Part shown: positions 17,656-26,043 of the stretch, piece by piece
How positions within the stretch are numbered: position 1 is the stretch's first letter
How the letters are laid out: each line of letters begins with the position of its first letter
NCBI RefSeq assembly: GCF_014050525.1
Contig: NZ_JACGAG010000005.1
Location: 93,672 to 157,671, forward strand
Length of the DNA: 64,000 nt
Direction: 5' to 3'
Source of the DNA: Clostridium sp. cel8
GTDB lineage: Bacteria > Bacillota > Clostridia > Clostridiales > Clostridiaceae
The notes under the pieces: generated by a model
What the model saw: the letters and a program-made list of their open reading frames with translations, nothing else
The model's database searches: none
Told to the model about the DNA's origin: nothing
Program-made: the position numbers and the translations under genes

Positions 17656-18625
17656 TGTAACAAAATCTGGAAATAAAATAGCAGATAAATTAAAAGAAAA
17701 GTATGATGTTGACTTATATTCTACAAGTAATATTAAAAACTTTAATTTAAGAAAAGTAACTAAAAACGCAATGAAAAATTACAGAGCTTTAATATTTGTG
17801 TCATCTACAGGAATTGCAGTTAGGGCAATAGCAAATTTTATAGAGTCAAAGGACAAAGACCCTGCAGTTATTGTAATAGATAGCTGTAAAAGATTTGTAA
17901 TTAGCCTTTTAAGTGGACACATTGGAGGAGCAAACAAGCTTACAAATGAAATAGCAAATATGCTGGAAGCAGAACCTGTAATAACTACAGCTACAGACAA
18001 CATGGGTATAATTGCACCAGATGTAATTGCAGTTAATAATGATCTTGAAATAGATAATCTTAAAATTGCAAAGAATATATCAGCTCTATTAGTTAATAGG
18101 AAAAAGGTGTACTTTAAAGATGAAGAAGGTATCATAAATTGCCCAAAGGGATATACAAGTGAAATAGACACTTCAGATGGAATTGTAGTTGTGACCAATA
18201 AAATTTCTCCATTTAATTTAAATTCAAAAAATGTTGAGTGTTTGAAATTAATAAGAAAAAACATTGTGCTTGGTATAGGATGCAAAAAAAATTTTGATGC
18301 AGAAACTATGAAAACACAAGTGATTAATGTATTAAAGGAAAAGAACATAGATAAGAGAGCTGTATGCAAGGTGGCAACTGTAGATTTAAAGGCTTCAGAA
18401 AGTGCAATTTTACATTTAAAAGATTATTTAAAGTGTAATCTTGAAATATTTTCTAGAGAAAGTATAAAAAGAGTACAACATAAATTTGAAGGAAGCGACT
18501 TCGTAGAGAAAACTATAGGTGTAAGAGGTGTATGTGAACCTTGTGCATATCTTGCAGGAGCAGTGGAATTGACAGAGAAGATGAAGTTAAATGGCATGAC
18601 TTTGTGTATAGGAAAAATTAAATAA
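17636..18625 (+). CDS. cbiG: Cobalt-precorrin-5A hydrolase
   Basis: A 329-residue protein that opens the delta-lactone of cobalt-precorrin-5A with loss of acetaldehyde. The N-terminal region shows S-S-T-G-I-A-V-R near residue 60 and L-L-S-G-H-I-G-G-A-N near 90. The C-terminal CobE-like domain contains G-I-G-C-K-K near 214 and ends with V-C-E-P-C-A near 299. ATG 17636 has AAAGG 6 bases upstream inside cbiF. An upstream ATG at 17579 would extend 19 residues into cbiF and has no SD. Confidence 0.93.
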   Translation: MKIALISVTKSGNKIADKLKEKYDVDLYSTSNIKNFNLRKVTKNAMKNYRALIFVSSTGIAVRAIANFIESKDKDPAVIVIDSCKRFVISLLSGHIGGANKLTNEIANMLEAEPVITTATDNMGIIAPDVIAVNNDLEIDNLKIAKNISALLVNRKKVYFKDEEGIINCPKGYTSEIDTSDGIVVVTNKISPFNLNSKNVECLKLIRKNIVLGIGCKKNFDAETMKTQVINVLKEKNIDKRAVCKVATVDLKASESAILHLKDYLKCNLEIFSRESIKRVQHKFEGSDFVEKTIGVRGVCEPCAYLAGAVELTEKMKLNGMTLCIGKIK

Positions 18626-18646
18626 TAAAATAGGAGGTGCTTTAGT

Positions 18647-19369
18647 TTGGGAAAACTTTATGTTGAGGGGATTGGCCCTGGAAGCCCTGAAAATATGACA
18701 TTAAGGGCAGTTAGAGCAATAGAGAAAAGTGAAGTTGTAGTAGGATATACAAAATACATTGATATGATTTCACATTTGATTGAGGGAAAAGAGATTTTTT
18801 CAACTGGCATGAAAGGTGAAGTAGAAAGATGCAAAAAAGCTATTGAGCTTTCAAAAGACAAAGTAGTATCAATAATAAGTACAGGTGATGCAGGAATATA
18901 TGGAATGGCAGGGCTCATATTAGAGCTTGGTAAAAATGAAAATATAGAAATAATACCAGGTGTTACAGCATCTCTATCAGCGGCATCTATAGTTGGAGCC
19001 CCACTTATGCATGATAACTGTAATATAAGTTTAAGTGATCTTATGACTCCATATGACCTTATAAAGAAGAGAGTTAAACTTGCAGCAGAAGGAGATTTTG
19101 TAATTTCACTTTACAATCCTAAAAGTCACGGAAGACCATTTTATCTTAGAGAATGTATTGATATTATAAAGATGTATAGAAGTAAGACTACACCTGTAGC
19201 TATAGTAAAAAATGCACTTAGAGAAGGCCAGTCTTTTAGTGTAACAACTCTTGAAAATTTCTCAGATGATATAGTGGATATGATGAGTATAGTTATAGTT
19301 GGAAATAGCAAAAGCTATATAGATGGACAAAAATTTATAACTCCAAGAGGGTATAAGATAAATTCATAG
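18647..19369 (+). CDS. cbiH: Cobalt-precorrin-3B C17-methyltransferase
   Basis: A 240-residue methyltransferase that also drives ring contraction in the anaerobic route. It shows V-E-G-I-G-P-G-S-P near residue 5, S-T-G-D-A-G-I-Y-G-M near 83, I-I-P-G-V-T-A-S near 103 and the D-L-M-T-P motif near 131 typical of CobJ/CbiH. TTG 18647 is supported by AGGAGGTG just upstream. Confidence 0.94.
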   Translation: MGKLYVEGIGPGSPENMTLRAVRAIEKSEVVVGYTKYIDMISHLIEGKEIFSTGMKGEVERCKKAIELSKDKVVSIISTGDAGIYGMAGLILELGKNENIEIIPGVTASLSAASIVGAPLMHDNCNISLSDLMTPYDLIKKRVKLAAEGDFVISLYNPKSHGRPFYLRECIDIIKMYRSKTTPVAIVKNALREGQSFSVTTLENFSDDIVDMMSIVIVGNSKSYIDGQKFITPRGYKINS

Positions 19370-19414
19370 TCACTATACTAAATTATGTAATGATAAAGTA
19401 AGGAGGATTATTTT

Positions 19415-20227
19415 GTGAAAAATAAAGGTATACTTGTAGTGAGCTTTGGAACAAGTATTTTGAGTATATTAAAGTCATGTATAGAGAATACTGAAAACTC
19501 AATAAAAAGGGAATTTGAAGGCTATGAAGTGAGAAGGGCATTTACATCAGGTATGATAATAAATAAATTAAAGTCAGATTATAATTTGAATATAGATAGT
19601 GTAGATGAAGCTCTTGAAAAGATGCTTCAAGATGGTATTCTAGAAGTATATGTGCAGCCACTTCATATAATTCCTGGAGATGAATACGATAAGCTAGTTG
19701 AGGTATCAAAAAAATATAAATCTAGATTTAATAAAATTGTAGTTGGAAGACCTTTACTTTATAGAGAAGGAGATTATAAAATAGCTGCAAGTGCCCTGAA
19801 AAAACAACTACCTGAATATGGAGATAGTGAAGCGATTATCTTAATGGGACATGGAACAAGTCATCCTATAAATGCAAGTTACTCTATGCTCCAAAATATA
19901 CTGCGAGATGAAGGAATGAAAAATATATTTGTATCTACAGTTGAAGGCTATCCAGTTTTAGAAAACACAATTTGTGTTTTAAAAGAGAAAAATATAAAAA
20001 GAGTTATTTTGATGCCATTTATGCTTGTAGCAGGAAATCATGTAGTTGAAGATATGTGTGGTGAAGATAAAAACTCATGGAAAAATATTCTTAAAAATAT
20101 GGGATTTGAAGTTGATCTATATTTGCACGGATTAGGAGAAAATAAGGCATTTCATGAAATATACATACAACATATAAAGGATTCTATAAATGGAAATCCG
20201 CTGCTAATGGAGATGAATAAAATTTGA
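19415..20227 (+). CDS. cbiK: Sirohydrochlorin cobaltochelatase CbiK
   Basis: A 270-residue class II chelatase inserting Co2+ into sirohydrochlorin, the step that commits to the early-cobalt pathway. It begins I-L-V-V-S-F-G-T-S. The two metal/catalytic histidines lie in M-G-H-G-T-S-H near residue 148 and V-A-G-N-H-V-V-E-D-M near 210. No signal peptide is visible, so it is cytoplasmic, unlike some exported CbiK proteins. GTG 19415 follows AAGGAGG. Its stop overlaps the cbiJ TTG start by 4 bases. Confidence 0.93.
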   Translation: MKNKGILVVSFGTSILSILKSCIENTENSIKREFEGYEVRRAFTSGMIINKLKSDYNLNIDSVDEALEKMLQDGILEVYVQPLHIIPGDEYDKLVEVSKKYKSRFNKIVVGRPLLYREGDYKIAASALKKQLPEYGDSEAIILMGHGTSHPINASYSMLQNILRDEGMKNIFVSTVEGYPVLENTICVLKEKNIKRVILMPFMLVAGNHVVEDMCGEDKNSWKNILKNMGFEVDLYLHGLGENKAFHEIYIQHIKDSINGNPLLMEMNKI

Positions 20228-21000
20228 TTGGATTAATTCTTGGAACATCAGAAGGTAGGGATATACTGTCAAGTCTAAATAAAGTTACTTGTGATATATT
20301 TATATCTACTGCTACAAAATACGGTGGAGATATTTTAAAAGATTATAAATTTGCCTGCTTAAATACTATGCCTCTTGATTATAATGGACTTATTCAAGTT
20401 ATTAAAGACAAAGGCATAGATGTACTTGTAGATGCCTCACACCCTTATGCTGTTGAAATAACTAAAAATGCTGAAAAGGCATGTAAGGATTTAAATATAG
20501 AATATATAAGATATGAAAGACCATCATGTATTGAAGAGTTCAAAGATGATAAGAGAATTATTACTGTAGAAGATTATAGAGATCTATATGAAAAGATTAA
20601 ATTTATTGATGGAACTATACTGAATACAACTGGAAGTAAGAATTTGGACTTTATAATGAGCATGAATTTAAAAAATAGAATAGTCCACAGAGTGCTTCCA
20701 CGACCTGAAGTAATTGAAAAATGCTATAGATTAGGTGTAGGTATGGATGATATAATTGCAATAAAGGGACCTATAAGCTATGAAATGAATTGCTTATTTA
20801 TAAGAGAATATGAAGCAAAGGCAGTTATTTTAAAAGACAGTGGAATAAGAGGAGGAACTTACGATAAGGTAAAAGCATGTTTAGACTGTGGAATATATGC
20901 ATTTGTTATTAATAGAAAAAAGATTAAATATGACAATGTATTTTATGATATAGAAAAAATGGTAAATTATTTAGAAAAAAAATATATTTTTAGGGGATAA
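20224..21000 (+). CDS. cbiJ: Cobalt-precorrin-6A reductase
   Basis: A 258-residue CobK/CbiJ family protein, starting L-I-L-G-T-S-E-G-R-D and holding D-A-S-H-P-Y-A near residue 76, R-Y-E-R-P near 100 and the C-terminal K-D-S-G-I-R-G-G region near 203, where the family has K-x-S-G-x-x-G-G. It reduces cobalt-precorrin-6A with NADH. TTG 20224 overlaps the cbiK stop, with GGAGATG upstream inside cbiK. Confidence 0.92.
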   Translation: MIGLILGTSEGRDILSSLNKVTCDIFISTATKYGGDILKDYKFACLNTMPLDYNGLIQVIKDKGIDVLVDASHPYAVEITKNAEKACKDLNIEYIRYERPSCIEEFKDDKRIITVEDYRDLYEKIKFIDGTILNTTGSKNLDFIMSMNLKNRIVHRVLPRPEVIEKCYRLGVGMDDIIAIKGPISYEMNCLFIREYEAKAVILKDSGIRGGTYDKVKACLDCGIYAFVINRKKIKYDNVFYDIEKMVNYLEKKYIFRG

Positions 21001-21003
21001 ATT

Positions 21004-21879
21004 ATGAAAGTTACAACTTTTTATCCTGGAGGTTTTGGAGAGATAATACAGGGAACAGTTGAAAATAAAGATATATTACTATCTTTTCCAGTAAATATTT
21101 ATACTAAAGTAAGTTTAATTAAATGTGGTGAAGGTTCAAAAAAACACCTGTCACAAGATTATTTAAGAAAGTCCTATAAGTTTATGATGAATATATTAAA
21201 ACTTTGGGGATATGAAATGGAATTTAAAGATATTTTAATAAAAATTGAATCAAAAATACCTAAGGGAAAAGGTATGGCAAGCAGTACTGCTGATTTATGT
21301 GCAGTTTATAATTGCTTAATTGAAATGTTTAATAGAAAATATGATGAAAATGAACTTACAGAGCAATGTATAGCTATAGAGCCAACAGACAGTATAATCT
21401 TTGAAAAAATGACTATATTTGATTATAAAACAGGTAAGTATAAAGAGTCTATAGGAGATTATTTTAAATTTAATATATTAGCTTTTGAAGGAGAAAAAGT
21501 TATAGATACTATAGATTTTAATAATAGTAATTTAAACTCTTTGGCAAGGATAGATGATCTTATAGATCCTTTGAGAAATGCTATTAAAAGTAAGGACTTA
21601 AGTGAGATGTCAAAGATATCAACGGAAAGTATATTTAGAAATCAGAGAAGACTTCACAATGAATTTTTAGAAATAGTTATGAGAATATGTGAAAAATTTG
21701 GAGGCCTTGGAATAATAGGAGCTCATAGTGGAAATGTACTAGGTATCGTATTTGATGATAGTGAAAAGATTGATTTTTTGAGTAAGAGCATACATATTAA
21801 TAAATTGAAAGTATATAATATGTGTGCATTAGATAAATTAAAAAAATACACATGTAAAGGTGGAGATACTTTTGAGTAA
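21004..21879 (+). CDS. pduX: L-threonine kinase, PduX-like (GHMP kinase)
   Basis: A 291-residue GHMP-family kinase. The N-terminus F-Y-P-G-G-F-G-E-I-I-Q-G matches PduX, and the nucleotide-binding P-K-G-K-G-M-A-S-S-T-A-D near residue 88 is the GHMP loop. PduX phosphorylates L-threonine to threonine-O-3-phosphate, the substrate of CobD. Its place in this operon closes the aminopropanol-phosphate arm. Its final 8 bases overlap cobO. Confidence 0.9.
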   Translation: MKVTTFYPGGFGEIIQGTVENKDILLSFPVNIYTKVSLIKCGEGSKKHLSQDYLRKSYKFMMNILKLWGYEMEFKDILIKIESKIPKGKGMASSTADLCAVYNCLIEMFNRKYDENELTEQCIAIEPTDSIIFEKMTIFDYKTGKYKESIGDYFKFNILAFEGEKVIDTIDFNNSNLNSLARIDDLIDPLRNAIKSKDLSEMSKISTESIFRNQRRLHNEFLEIVMRICEKFGGLGIIGAHSGNVLGIVFDDSEKIDFLSKSIHINKLKVYNMCALDKLKKYTCKGGDTFE

Positions 21880-22387
21880 AGGATATATTCAAGTTTATAC
21901 TGGAAATGGGAAGGGAAAGACTACAGCGGCTTTAGGGCTTAGCCTAAGAGCTATTTGTGCAGGAAAGAAAGTATATTTTGGACAATTTGCAAAGGGAATG
22001 GACTATAGCGAGTTGAAAGTACCAGAGATGTTACCTAATTTCACTATGGAGCAGTTTGGTAGAGATGCATTTATAAAAGGGAAACCTACAGATGAGGATA
22101 GGGAAAAAGCACATAAGGGGCTGAATAAAATTGAAAATATATTGACTTCAAATGAATATGACATAGTTGTTCTTGACGAACTCAATATAGCAACATACTA
22201 CAAATTAATTTCAGTTGATGAAATATTGGAAATTTTACATAAGAGAAATCCGGAAATAGAAGTAATAATAACAGGAAGGTATGCAGATCCTAAAATAATA
22301 GAGATAGCTGACTTAGTAACTGAAATGAAGCTAGTAAAGCATTATTATAATAATGGAGTAAAAGCTAGAGTTGGTATTGAAAATTAA
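21872..22387 (+). CDS. cobO: Cob(I)yrinic acid a,c-diamide adenosyltransferase (CobO/BtuR type)
   Basis: About 171 residues, with the P-loop Y-T-G-N-G-K-G-K-T-T-A-A-L-G near residue 8 and V-V-L-D-E-L-N near 95, both diagnostic of the CobA/CobO/BtuR class. It attaches the 5'-deoxyadenosyl group to Co(I). TTG 21872 has AGGTGGAG at good distance; the in-frame GTG 21860 lies on the SD. It is the last gene of the operon; a strong terminator follows 126 bases later. Confidence 0.93.
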   Translation: MSKGYIQVYTGNGKGKTTAALGLSLRAICAGKKVYFGQFAKGMDYSELKVPEMLPNFTMEQFGRDAFIKGKPTDEDREKAHKGLNKIENILTSNEYDIVVLDELNIATYYKLISVDEILEILHKRNPEIEVIITGRYADPKIIEIADLVTEMKLVKHYYNNGVKARVGIEN

Positions 22388-22512
22388 TATTTAAAATTTC
22401 TAAAATTATTTTATATTTATTTTTTGTAAGATTTAATTTAATAATTTAAAGTTATGATTTATTTAAAATAAATATGTCATTATTTTAAATTGTGTTTTGA
22501 TTGTATATTCAT

Positions 22513-22552
22513 AGAAGTGGCATTAAATAAGGGTTTTAGTGCCACTTCTTTT
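22513..22552 (+). terminator. Terminator of the cobalamin operon
   Basis: A perfect 10-bp stem, AGAAGTGGCA (22513-22522) with TGCCACTTCT (22540-22549), is followed by a short T run. It ends the long cob transcript. Confidence 0.85.
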
Positions 22553-22865
22553 AATTGTAAAAAATGAATAATGAATTTTTATAATTTAAGAATTAAATTT
22601 ACTTAATGTACATAATTATTAGAATATTTAAAAATATGCTATGAGAGCATTCATGAGGTTAACAAAGCTAGCAAGATTATAATAGATGCTAACTTATAAC
22701 TTTAACTAAAATGGTTAAAGACAGCTGTTAATTGGTAATTATGTCAATTGACCTGTCATGGTATATATTATAGAATTTATTTGCAAATAAGGGATTTGAA
22801 ACAATCCTTGTAATAAGTAAAATCTTGTAATAAGTAAAATACAGATGGTTTTTAGGAGGTTTAAT
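22553..22865 (+). other. Leader region of yitT, no gene found
   Basis: About 300 bases without a convincing frame. It contains small hairpins (GTTAAC-rich arms at about 22655-22735 and AAGGGATT...AATCCTT near 22788-22809) and a perfect 17-bp tandem duplication (CTTGTAATAAGTAAAAT) at 22807-22823 and 22824-22840, just before the SD of yitT. I found no T-box or known riboswitch core. Confidence 0.5.
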
Positions 22866-23732
22866 ATGAAAAGTAAATGTGTAGACAATATTAAAAATAA
22901 CTTAATAAAATTAATTATGGTTATAGCAGGTAGTATCATTTATGGAATTGGAGTCAATATATTTATTATACCTCATAGATTTTTAAGTGGTGGAGTAGCA
23001 GGAGTAGCAATTATATCTCAATACCTCACTAGTATACCATCTGGATATTTTATAATAGCTATAAATATACCGATTTTTATAATGGGTTTTAAATTTGTAG
23101 ATAAGAGCTTTGGAATATATAGTTTTATTGGAATGATGGCTATGTCTTCTTCGTTAATATTAACTAGAGGTCTTTCAAATATGTACTATATTCAAGACCC
23201 TCTTATATCAGCACTTTGTAGTGGAATTCTAACAGGAATTGGTGCTGGGATTATATTTAAGTGTAGAGCATCACAGGGAGGAACGGATATAATAGCAGTA
23301 CTTTTAAAGAAAAAGTATGGTGTTTCAATAGGGAGAATAAACTTTGCAATAAATGCTGTAATAGTATCTATTGGTATGATTATTGGAAGTTTAGAAATTG
23401 CAATGTACACTTTAATATCAATGTATATGTACTCTGTAGTAGTTGATAAAGCAATTGAAGGATTTGATAAGGAAAAGATATTGTTTATTGTAACAGGTGA
23501 CAGTGATGCAGTTGAAGATATTATAGCTCACAAGCTTGGAAGAGGCGTTACTTATCTCTATGGAGAGGGAGCTTATACTGGACAACAGAAGAAAGTAATA
23601 TATTCTATAATGAATTCAAGACAAGCTGCAGAAGCTAAAGAGTTTATATCAGATATAGATTCCCATGCTGTAATGTCAATAATGGATGCAAGTGAAGTTA
23701 GAGGAAAGGGATTTAAACCAGCAGTTTTTTAA
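22866..23732 (+). CDS. YitT family membrane protein (DUF161 + DUF2179)
   Basis: A 288-residue protein with about five membrane spans over residues 10-200 and a soluble C-terminal DUF2179 domain containing V-T-Y-L-Y-G-E-G-A-Y-T-G near residue 228. The start is ATG 22866, preceded by AGGAGG. An upstream ATG at 22845 includes the SD and is rejected. Members are widespread in Firmicutes and mostly uncharacterised. It shares a bidirectional terminator with the convergent znuB. Confidence 0.85.
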   Translation: MKSKCVDNIKNNLIKLIMVIAGSIIYGIGVNIFIIPHRFLSGGVAGVAIISQYLTSIPSGYFIIAINIPIFIMGFKFVDKSFGIYSFIGMMAMSSSLILTRGLSNMYYIQDPLISALCSGILTGIGAGIIFKCRASQGGTDIIAVLLKKKYGVSIGRINFAINAVIVSIGMIIGSLEIAMYTLISMYMYSVVVDKAIEGFDKEKILFIVTGDSDAVEDIIAHKLGRGVTYLYGEGAYTGQQKKVIYSIMNSRQAAEAKEFISDIDSHAVMSIMDASEVRGKGFKPAVF

Positions 23733-23737
23733 AGTTT

Positions 23738-23779
23738 AGATAAAAAAGATGAGCCACTAGAGCTTATCTTTTTTTATCT
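23738..23779. terminator. Bidirectional terminator between yitT and znuB
   Basis: A near-perfect hairpin, AGATAAAAAAGATGAGC with AGCTTATCTTTTTTTATCT, carries A runs on the left arm and T runs on the right, so it can end transcripts of both converging genes. Confidence 0.8.
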
Positions 23780-23786
23780 AAAGAGT

Positions 23787-24584
23787 TCACTTAGTTATAA
23801 AGACATTTTTAAATATAATAACTAGAAGAAGTAGAGCTACAGAAGTTAATGAAATTGTTCCGCCTGGAGCACTATTTACATAATATGATAGAAGCAATCC
23901 CATCATAATGTCTATAAATCCAAATATTATGGAAAAGATCAAAGTTGTTTTAAATCCTTTTTTGAGTTGAAGGGCAGCAGCAGATGGCATTGCTATCATA
24001 GAGGAAATTACAAGTATACCAAGTATTCTAATAGATACAGATATAGTAGCACCTACAAGTAATGCAAATATGTAATTTATAAACTTTACATTTATGCCAG
24101 AAACTTTTGCACCAACTTCATCAAAAGTTATATATAGAAGTTTATTATAAAGTAATCCTAAAGTTATTATTGAAATTACACTTAATACAAATACAGTATA
24201 AATCTCAGTTTTTGAGATTGTAAGTATACTTCCAAAGAGATAGGAATTTACATTGGCATTTGCCATTCCTGTGCTTATAAGTACTATTGCAACTCCAGCA
24301 GAAAAGGTTAGCACTATTACAAGTATTAATTCGGCATACTTCTTATAATAATTTCTTAAAAATTCTATTATTAAACCTGCAATAGTAGTAAATATAAAAG
24401 CTGTTACTATAGGGTTGTAGCCAAATACAATTCCAAGAGCTACACCTGCAAAAGATGAATGGGATAAGGAGTCACCCATCATAGAATATCTTCTTAAAAC
24501 AAGGAACATACCGACTGTTGGGCATAGTATAGATATAAATATGCCGGCAATTATAGCATTTTGCATAAATCCGTATTCAAGCAT
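23787..24584 (-). CDS. znuB: Zinc/manganese ABC transporter permease, ZnuB type
   Basis: A 265-residue ABC-3 family permease with about eight hydrophobic spans and the conserved R-R-Y-S-M-M-G-D-S-L-S-H-S-S-F near residue 30, which is the family signature. Its start overlaps the end of the ATPase gene by 8 bases. The matching solute-binding lipoprotein is not next to it but is encoded at 34770. Zinc is favoured over manganese because both loci share an operator (see 25309 and 34728). Confidence 0.88.
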   Translation of the reverse strand: MLEYGFMQNAIIAGIFISILCPTVGMFLVLRRYSMMGDSLSHSSFAGVALGIVFGYNPIVTAFIFTTIAGLIIEFLRNYYKKYAELILVIVLTFSAGVAIVLISTGMANANVNSYLFGSILTISKTEIYTVFVLSVISIITLGLLYNKLLYITFDEVGAKVSGINVKFINYIFALLVGATISVSIRILGILVISSMIAMPSAAALQLKKGFKTTLIFSIIFGFIDIMMGLLLSYYVNSAPGGTISLTSVALLLLVIIFKNVFITK

Positions 24585-25239
24585 TTTTATCCTCCAATAT
24601 CAATTGTTTATATTTATCAATGTCATATATTTTGCAGTTTCCATTTTTTAAAGTACATATATGGGTTGAGTTTTCAATAGCAGCATGTAGATTGTGTTCT
24701 ACAGTAACTACTGTTATAGAATGAACTCTATTTAGATGTTTTATTAGGCCATATATTTCTTTTTGACTTTGAATATCTATTCCAGTGGAAGGTTCGTCTA
24801 GTATTAGTAATTTAGGAGAACCCATGAGAGCTCTTGCAATAAATATTTTCTGCATCTGACCTCCAGATAAATTTCCTATTAAACTTTTCTTATATTTAGC
24901 CATTCCAACAGAATCCAGGCATTCATTTATAATATTTGAATCTTTTATCTTTAAAACTTTCATATGACTTTTAAGTATTTCATATACTGTAATGGGAAAT
25001 TGAGAGTTAAAGCTTTCAAGTCTTTGAGGAACGTATCCTATTTTGTTTGTATTTAATTCTATTTTTCCTTTTACAGGTGTTAAAAGCTTTAATATAAGTT
25101 TTATTAATGTAGTTTTTGCACTCCCATTCTCTCCTAGTATAGAGGTATAACTTCCGTCTTCTATGTTTAAATTCAAATTATTTATAAGATATGGTTTTGA
25201 CCCATTATATGAAAAAGTTAAGTCTGTTATTTTGATCAT
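24577..25239 (-). CDS. znuC: Zinc ABC transporter ATP-binding protein, ZnuC type
   Basis: A 220-residue ABC ATPase: Walker A G-E-N-G-S-A-K-T-T near residue 37 (Ala replaces the usual Gly before Lys), signature L-S-G-G-Q-M-Q near 127, Walker B L-L-I-L-D-E-P near 148 and H-loop V-E-H near 183. SD GGAGG lies 8-9 bases before the ATG. It is first in a two-gene operon with znuB under an operator-overlapped promoter. Confidence 0.9.
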   Translation of the reverse strand: MIKITDLTFSYNGSKPYLINNLNLNIEDGSYTSILGENGSAKTTLIKLILKLLTPVKGKIELNTNKIGYVPQRLESFNSQFPITVYEILKSHMKVLKIKDSNIINECLDSVGMAKYKKSLIGNLSGGQMQKIFIARALMGSPKLLILDEPSTGIDIQSQKEIYGLIKHLNRVHSITVVTVEHNLHAAIENSTHICTLKNGNCKIYDIDKYKQLILEDKNA

Positions 25240-25294
25240 ATGAAATTTCCTCCATACATAATATTTTCTTGCATTCTTTATGAAGCACAGTAAT

Positions 25295-25324
25295 ATTATA
25301 TATCTATATGCAAATCATTTGCAA
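25295..25324 (-). promoter_or_regulatory. znuCB promoter overlapped by a zinc-type operator
   Basis: On the minus strand TTGCAA (25319-25324) and TATAAT (25295-25300) are 18 bases apart. The -35 lies inside the perfect palindrome TGCAAAT-C-ATTTGCA (25309-25323), a 7-1-7 repeat of the Fur/Zur type. Binding there would block RNA polymerase. The same TGCAA-N5-TTGCA core occurs before znuA. The identity of the repressor is inferred. Confidence 0.7.
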
Positions 25325-25359
25325 CAATAAATAAAAATTATATAAAATCAAAAAAAGTA

Positions 25360-25388
25360 TTGACGAGCAGAGAAAGCCGATATATAAT
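25360..25388 (+). promoter_or_regulatory. Promoter of tRNA-Glu
   Basis: TTGACG (25360-25365) and TATAAT (25383-25388) are 17 bases apart, with the expected start a few bases before the tRNA. Confidence 0.7.
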
Positions 25389-25411
25389 AATATATGTCAT
25401 GTTTGACATGA

Positions 25412-25486
25412 GGTCCCTTGGTCAAGTGGTTAAGACGTCACCCTCTCACGGTGAAATCAGGAGTTCGATCCTCCTAGGGACTACCA
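25412..25486 (+). tRNA. tRNA-Glu (anticodon CTC)
   Basis: A 75-base cloverleaf: acceptor GGTCCCT pairs with AGGGACT, the anticodon stem TCACC/GGTGA encloses loop CTCTCAC with anticodon CTC (25445-25447), the T arm reads AGGAGTTCGATCCTCCT, and CCA is encoded. It is a single tRNA, not in an array. Its 3' end lies about 100 bases from an integrase remnant, which marks it as a likely attachment site. Confidence 0.96.
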
Positions 25487-25493
25487 AGTTAGT

Positions 25494-25536
25494 AATACGA
25501 GTGTTTTGAATTATTTCAATGCACTCGTATTTTTTA
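25494..25536 (+). terminator. Terminator after tRNA-Glu
   Basis: Perfect stem AATACGAGTG (25494-25503) with CACTCGTATT (25522-25531), followed by TTTTT. Confidence 0.85.
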
Positions 25537-25589
25537 GTTTTCCACATTTTTCCCACACAAGTTTTAGATGGCTATAGAAAAATATATAT

Positions 25590-25772
25590 TTATATAATAC
25601 TATTTAATTTTTCAACGGCATCAATTTTTTGTTTTGACATTACATGAGTATAAATATCAGCTGTAGTTTTTATATTGCTGTGTCCTAATAAAGTTTGAAC
25701 CGTTTTTAAAGGAGTTCCTGCTTCAAATAATTTTGTGACATAAGTGTGCCTTAAAGCATGAAATTTTTTTAT
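25590..25772 (-). pseudogene. Tyrosine recombinase (phage/ICE integrase), C-terminal remnant
   Basis: Only about 60 residues remain in one frame, reading on the minus strand from a stop codon at 25773-25775. They contain box II H-A-L-R-H-T-Y, then L-L-G-H-S-N-I-K-T-T and the nucleophile region I-Y-T-H-V, ending at TAA 25590-25592. The first catalytic Arg and the N-terminal DNA-binding domains are lost. Orientation and position directly after tRNA-Glu fit an element that integrated at the tRNA and has since decayed. It cannot be active alone. Confidence 0.88.
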
Positions 25773-25997
25773 TCATCATAAGATAGTAACTGCTATATTA
25801 TCAATTATAATAATATTCGGAATAGCATCTGCATAAATAAAGCGTTTAGTTAAAATTTTTCCAGTTGTTTTAAAATTCTTCAAGTATTAAATTATAATCA
25901 GCTGAATCTATTGATTTTACAGGAGTTGAAGTGGATTTACATTTAAAAGAGATTGGAAAAGTTTAAATTTAGGCAGTAAAAAAAGTGACTTATCTAA
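25773..25997. other. Degenerate sequence after the integrase remnant
   Basis: No intact gene. A short plus-strand frame near 25905-25966 reads A-E-S-I-D-F-T-G-V-E-V-D-L and ends at a stop, looking like the tail of a broken gene that I do not recognise. It is probably decayed material of the lost element. Confidence 0.4.
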
Positions 25998-26000
25998 TAA

Positions 26001-26037
26001 TTTTAAGGAAATTTTAATATTACACATGTAACATAAT
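26001..26037 (+). promoter_or_regulatory. CiaR-like response-regulator promoter, copy 1
   Basis: TTTAAG-GAAAT-TTTAAT (26002-26018) is a direct hexamer repeat with 5-base spacing, the layout of OmpR-family and especially streptococcal CiaR boxes (TTTAAG-N5-TTTAAG). A -10 CATAAT follows at 26032-26037. The box takes the place of a -35. The same spacing is kept at 26511 and 28361. Confidence 0.6.
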
Positions 26038-26043
26038 AAACAT

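Noticed and set aside
17779..18369. Minus-strand frame opposite cbiG
   Set aside because: Antisense to a conserved gene within a dense same-strand operon; no promoter or SD.
22640..22740. T-box or other known riboswitch before yitT
   Set aside because: There are dyads, but no T-box AGGGTGGNACCGCG core and no match to glycine, cobalamin or c-di-GMP aptamer segments.
25773..25997. Intact gene between the integrase remnant and repeat copy 1
   Set aside because: All frames are short and broken by stops; only a tail-like fragment with no start signal is present.
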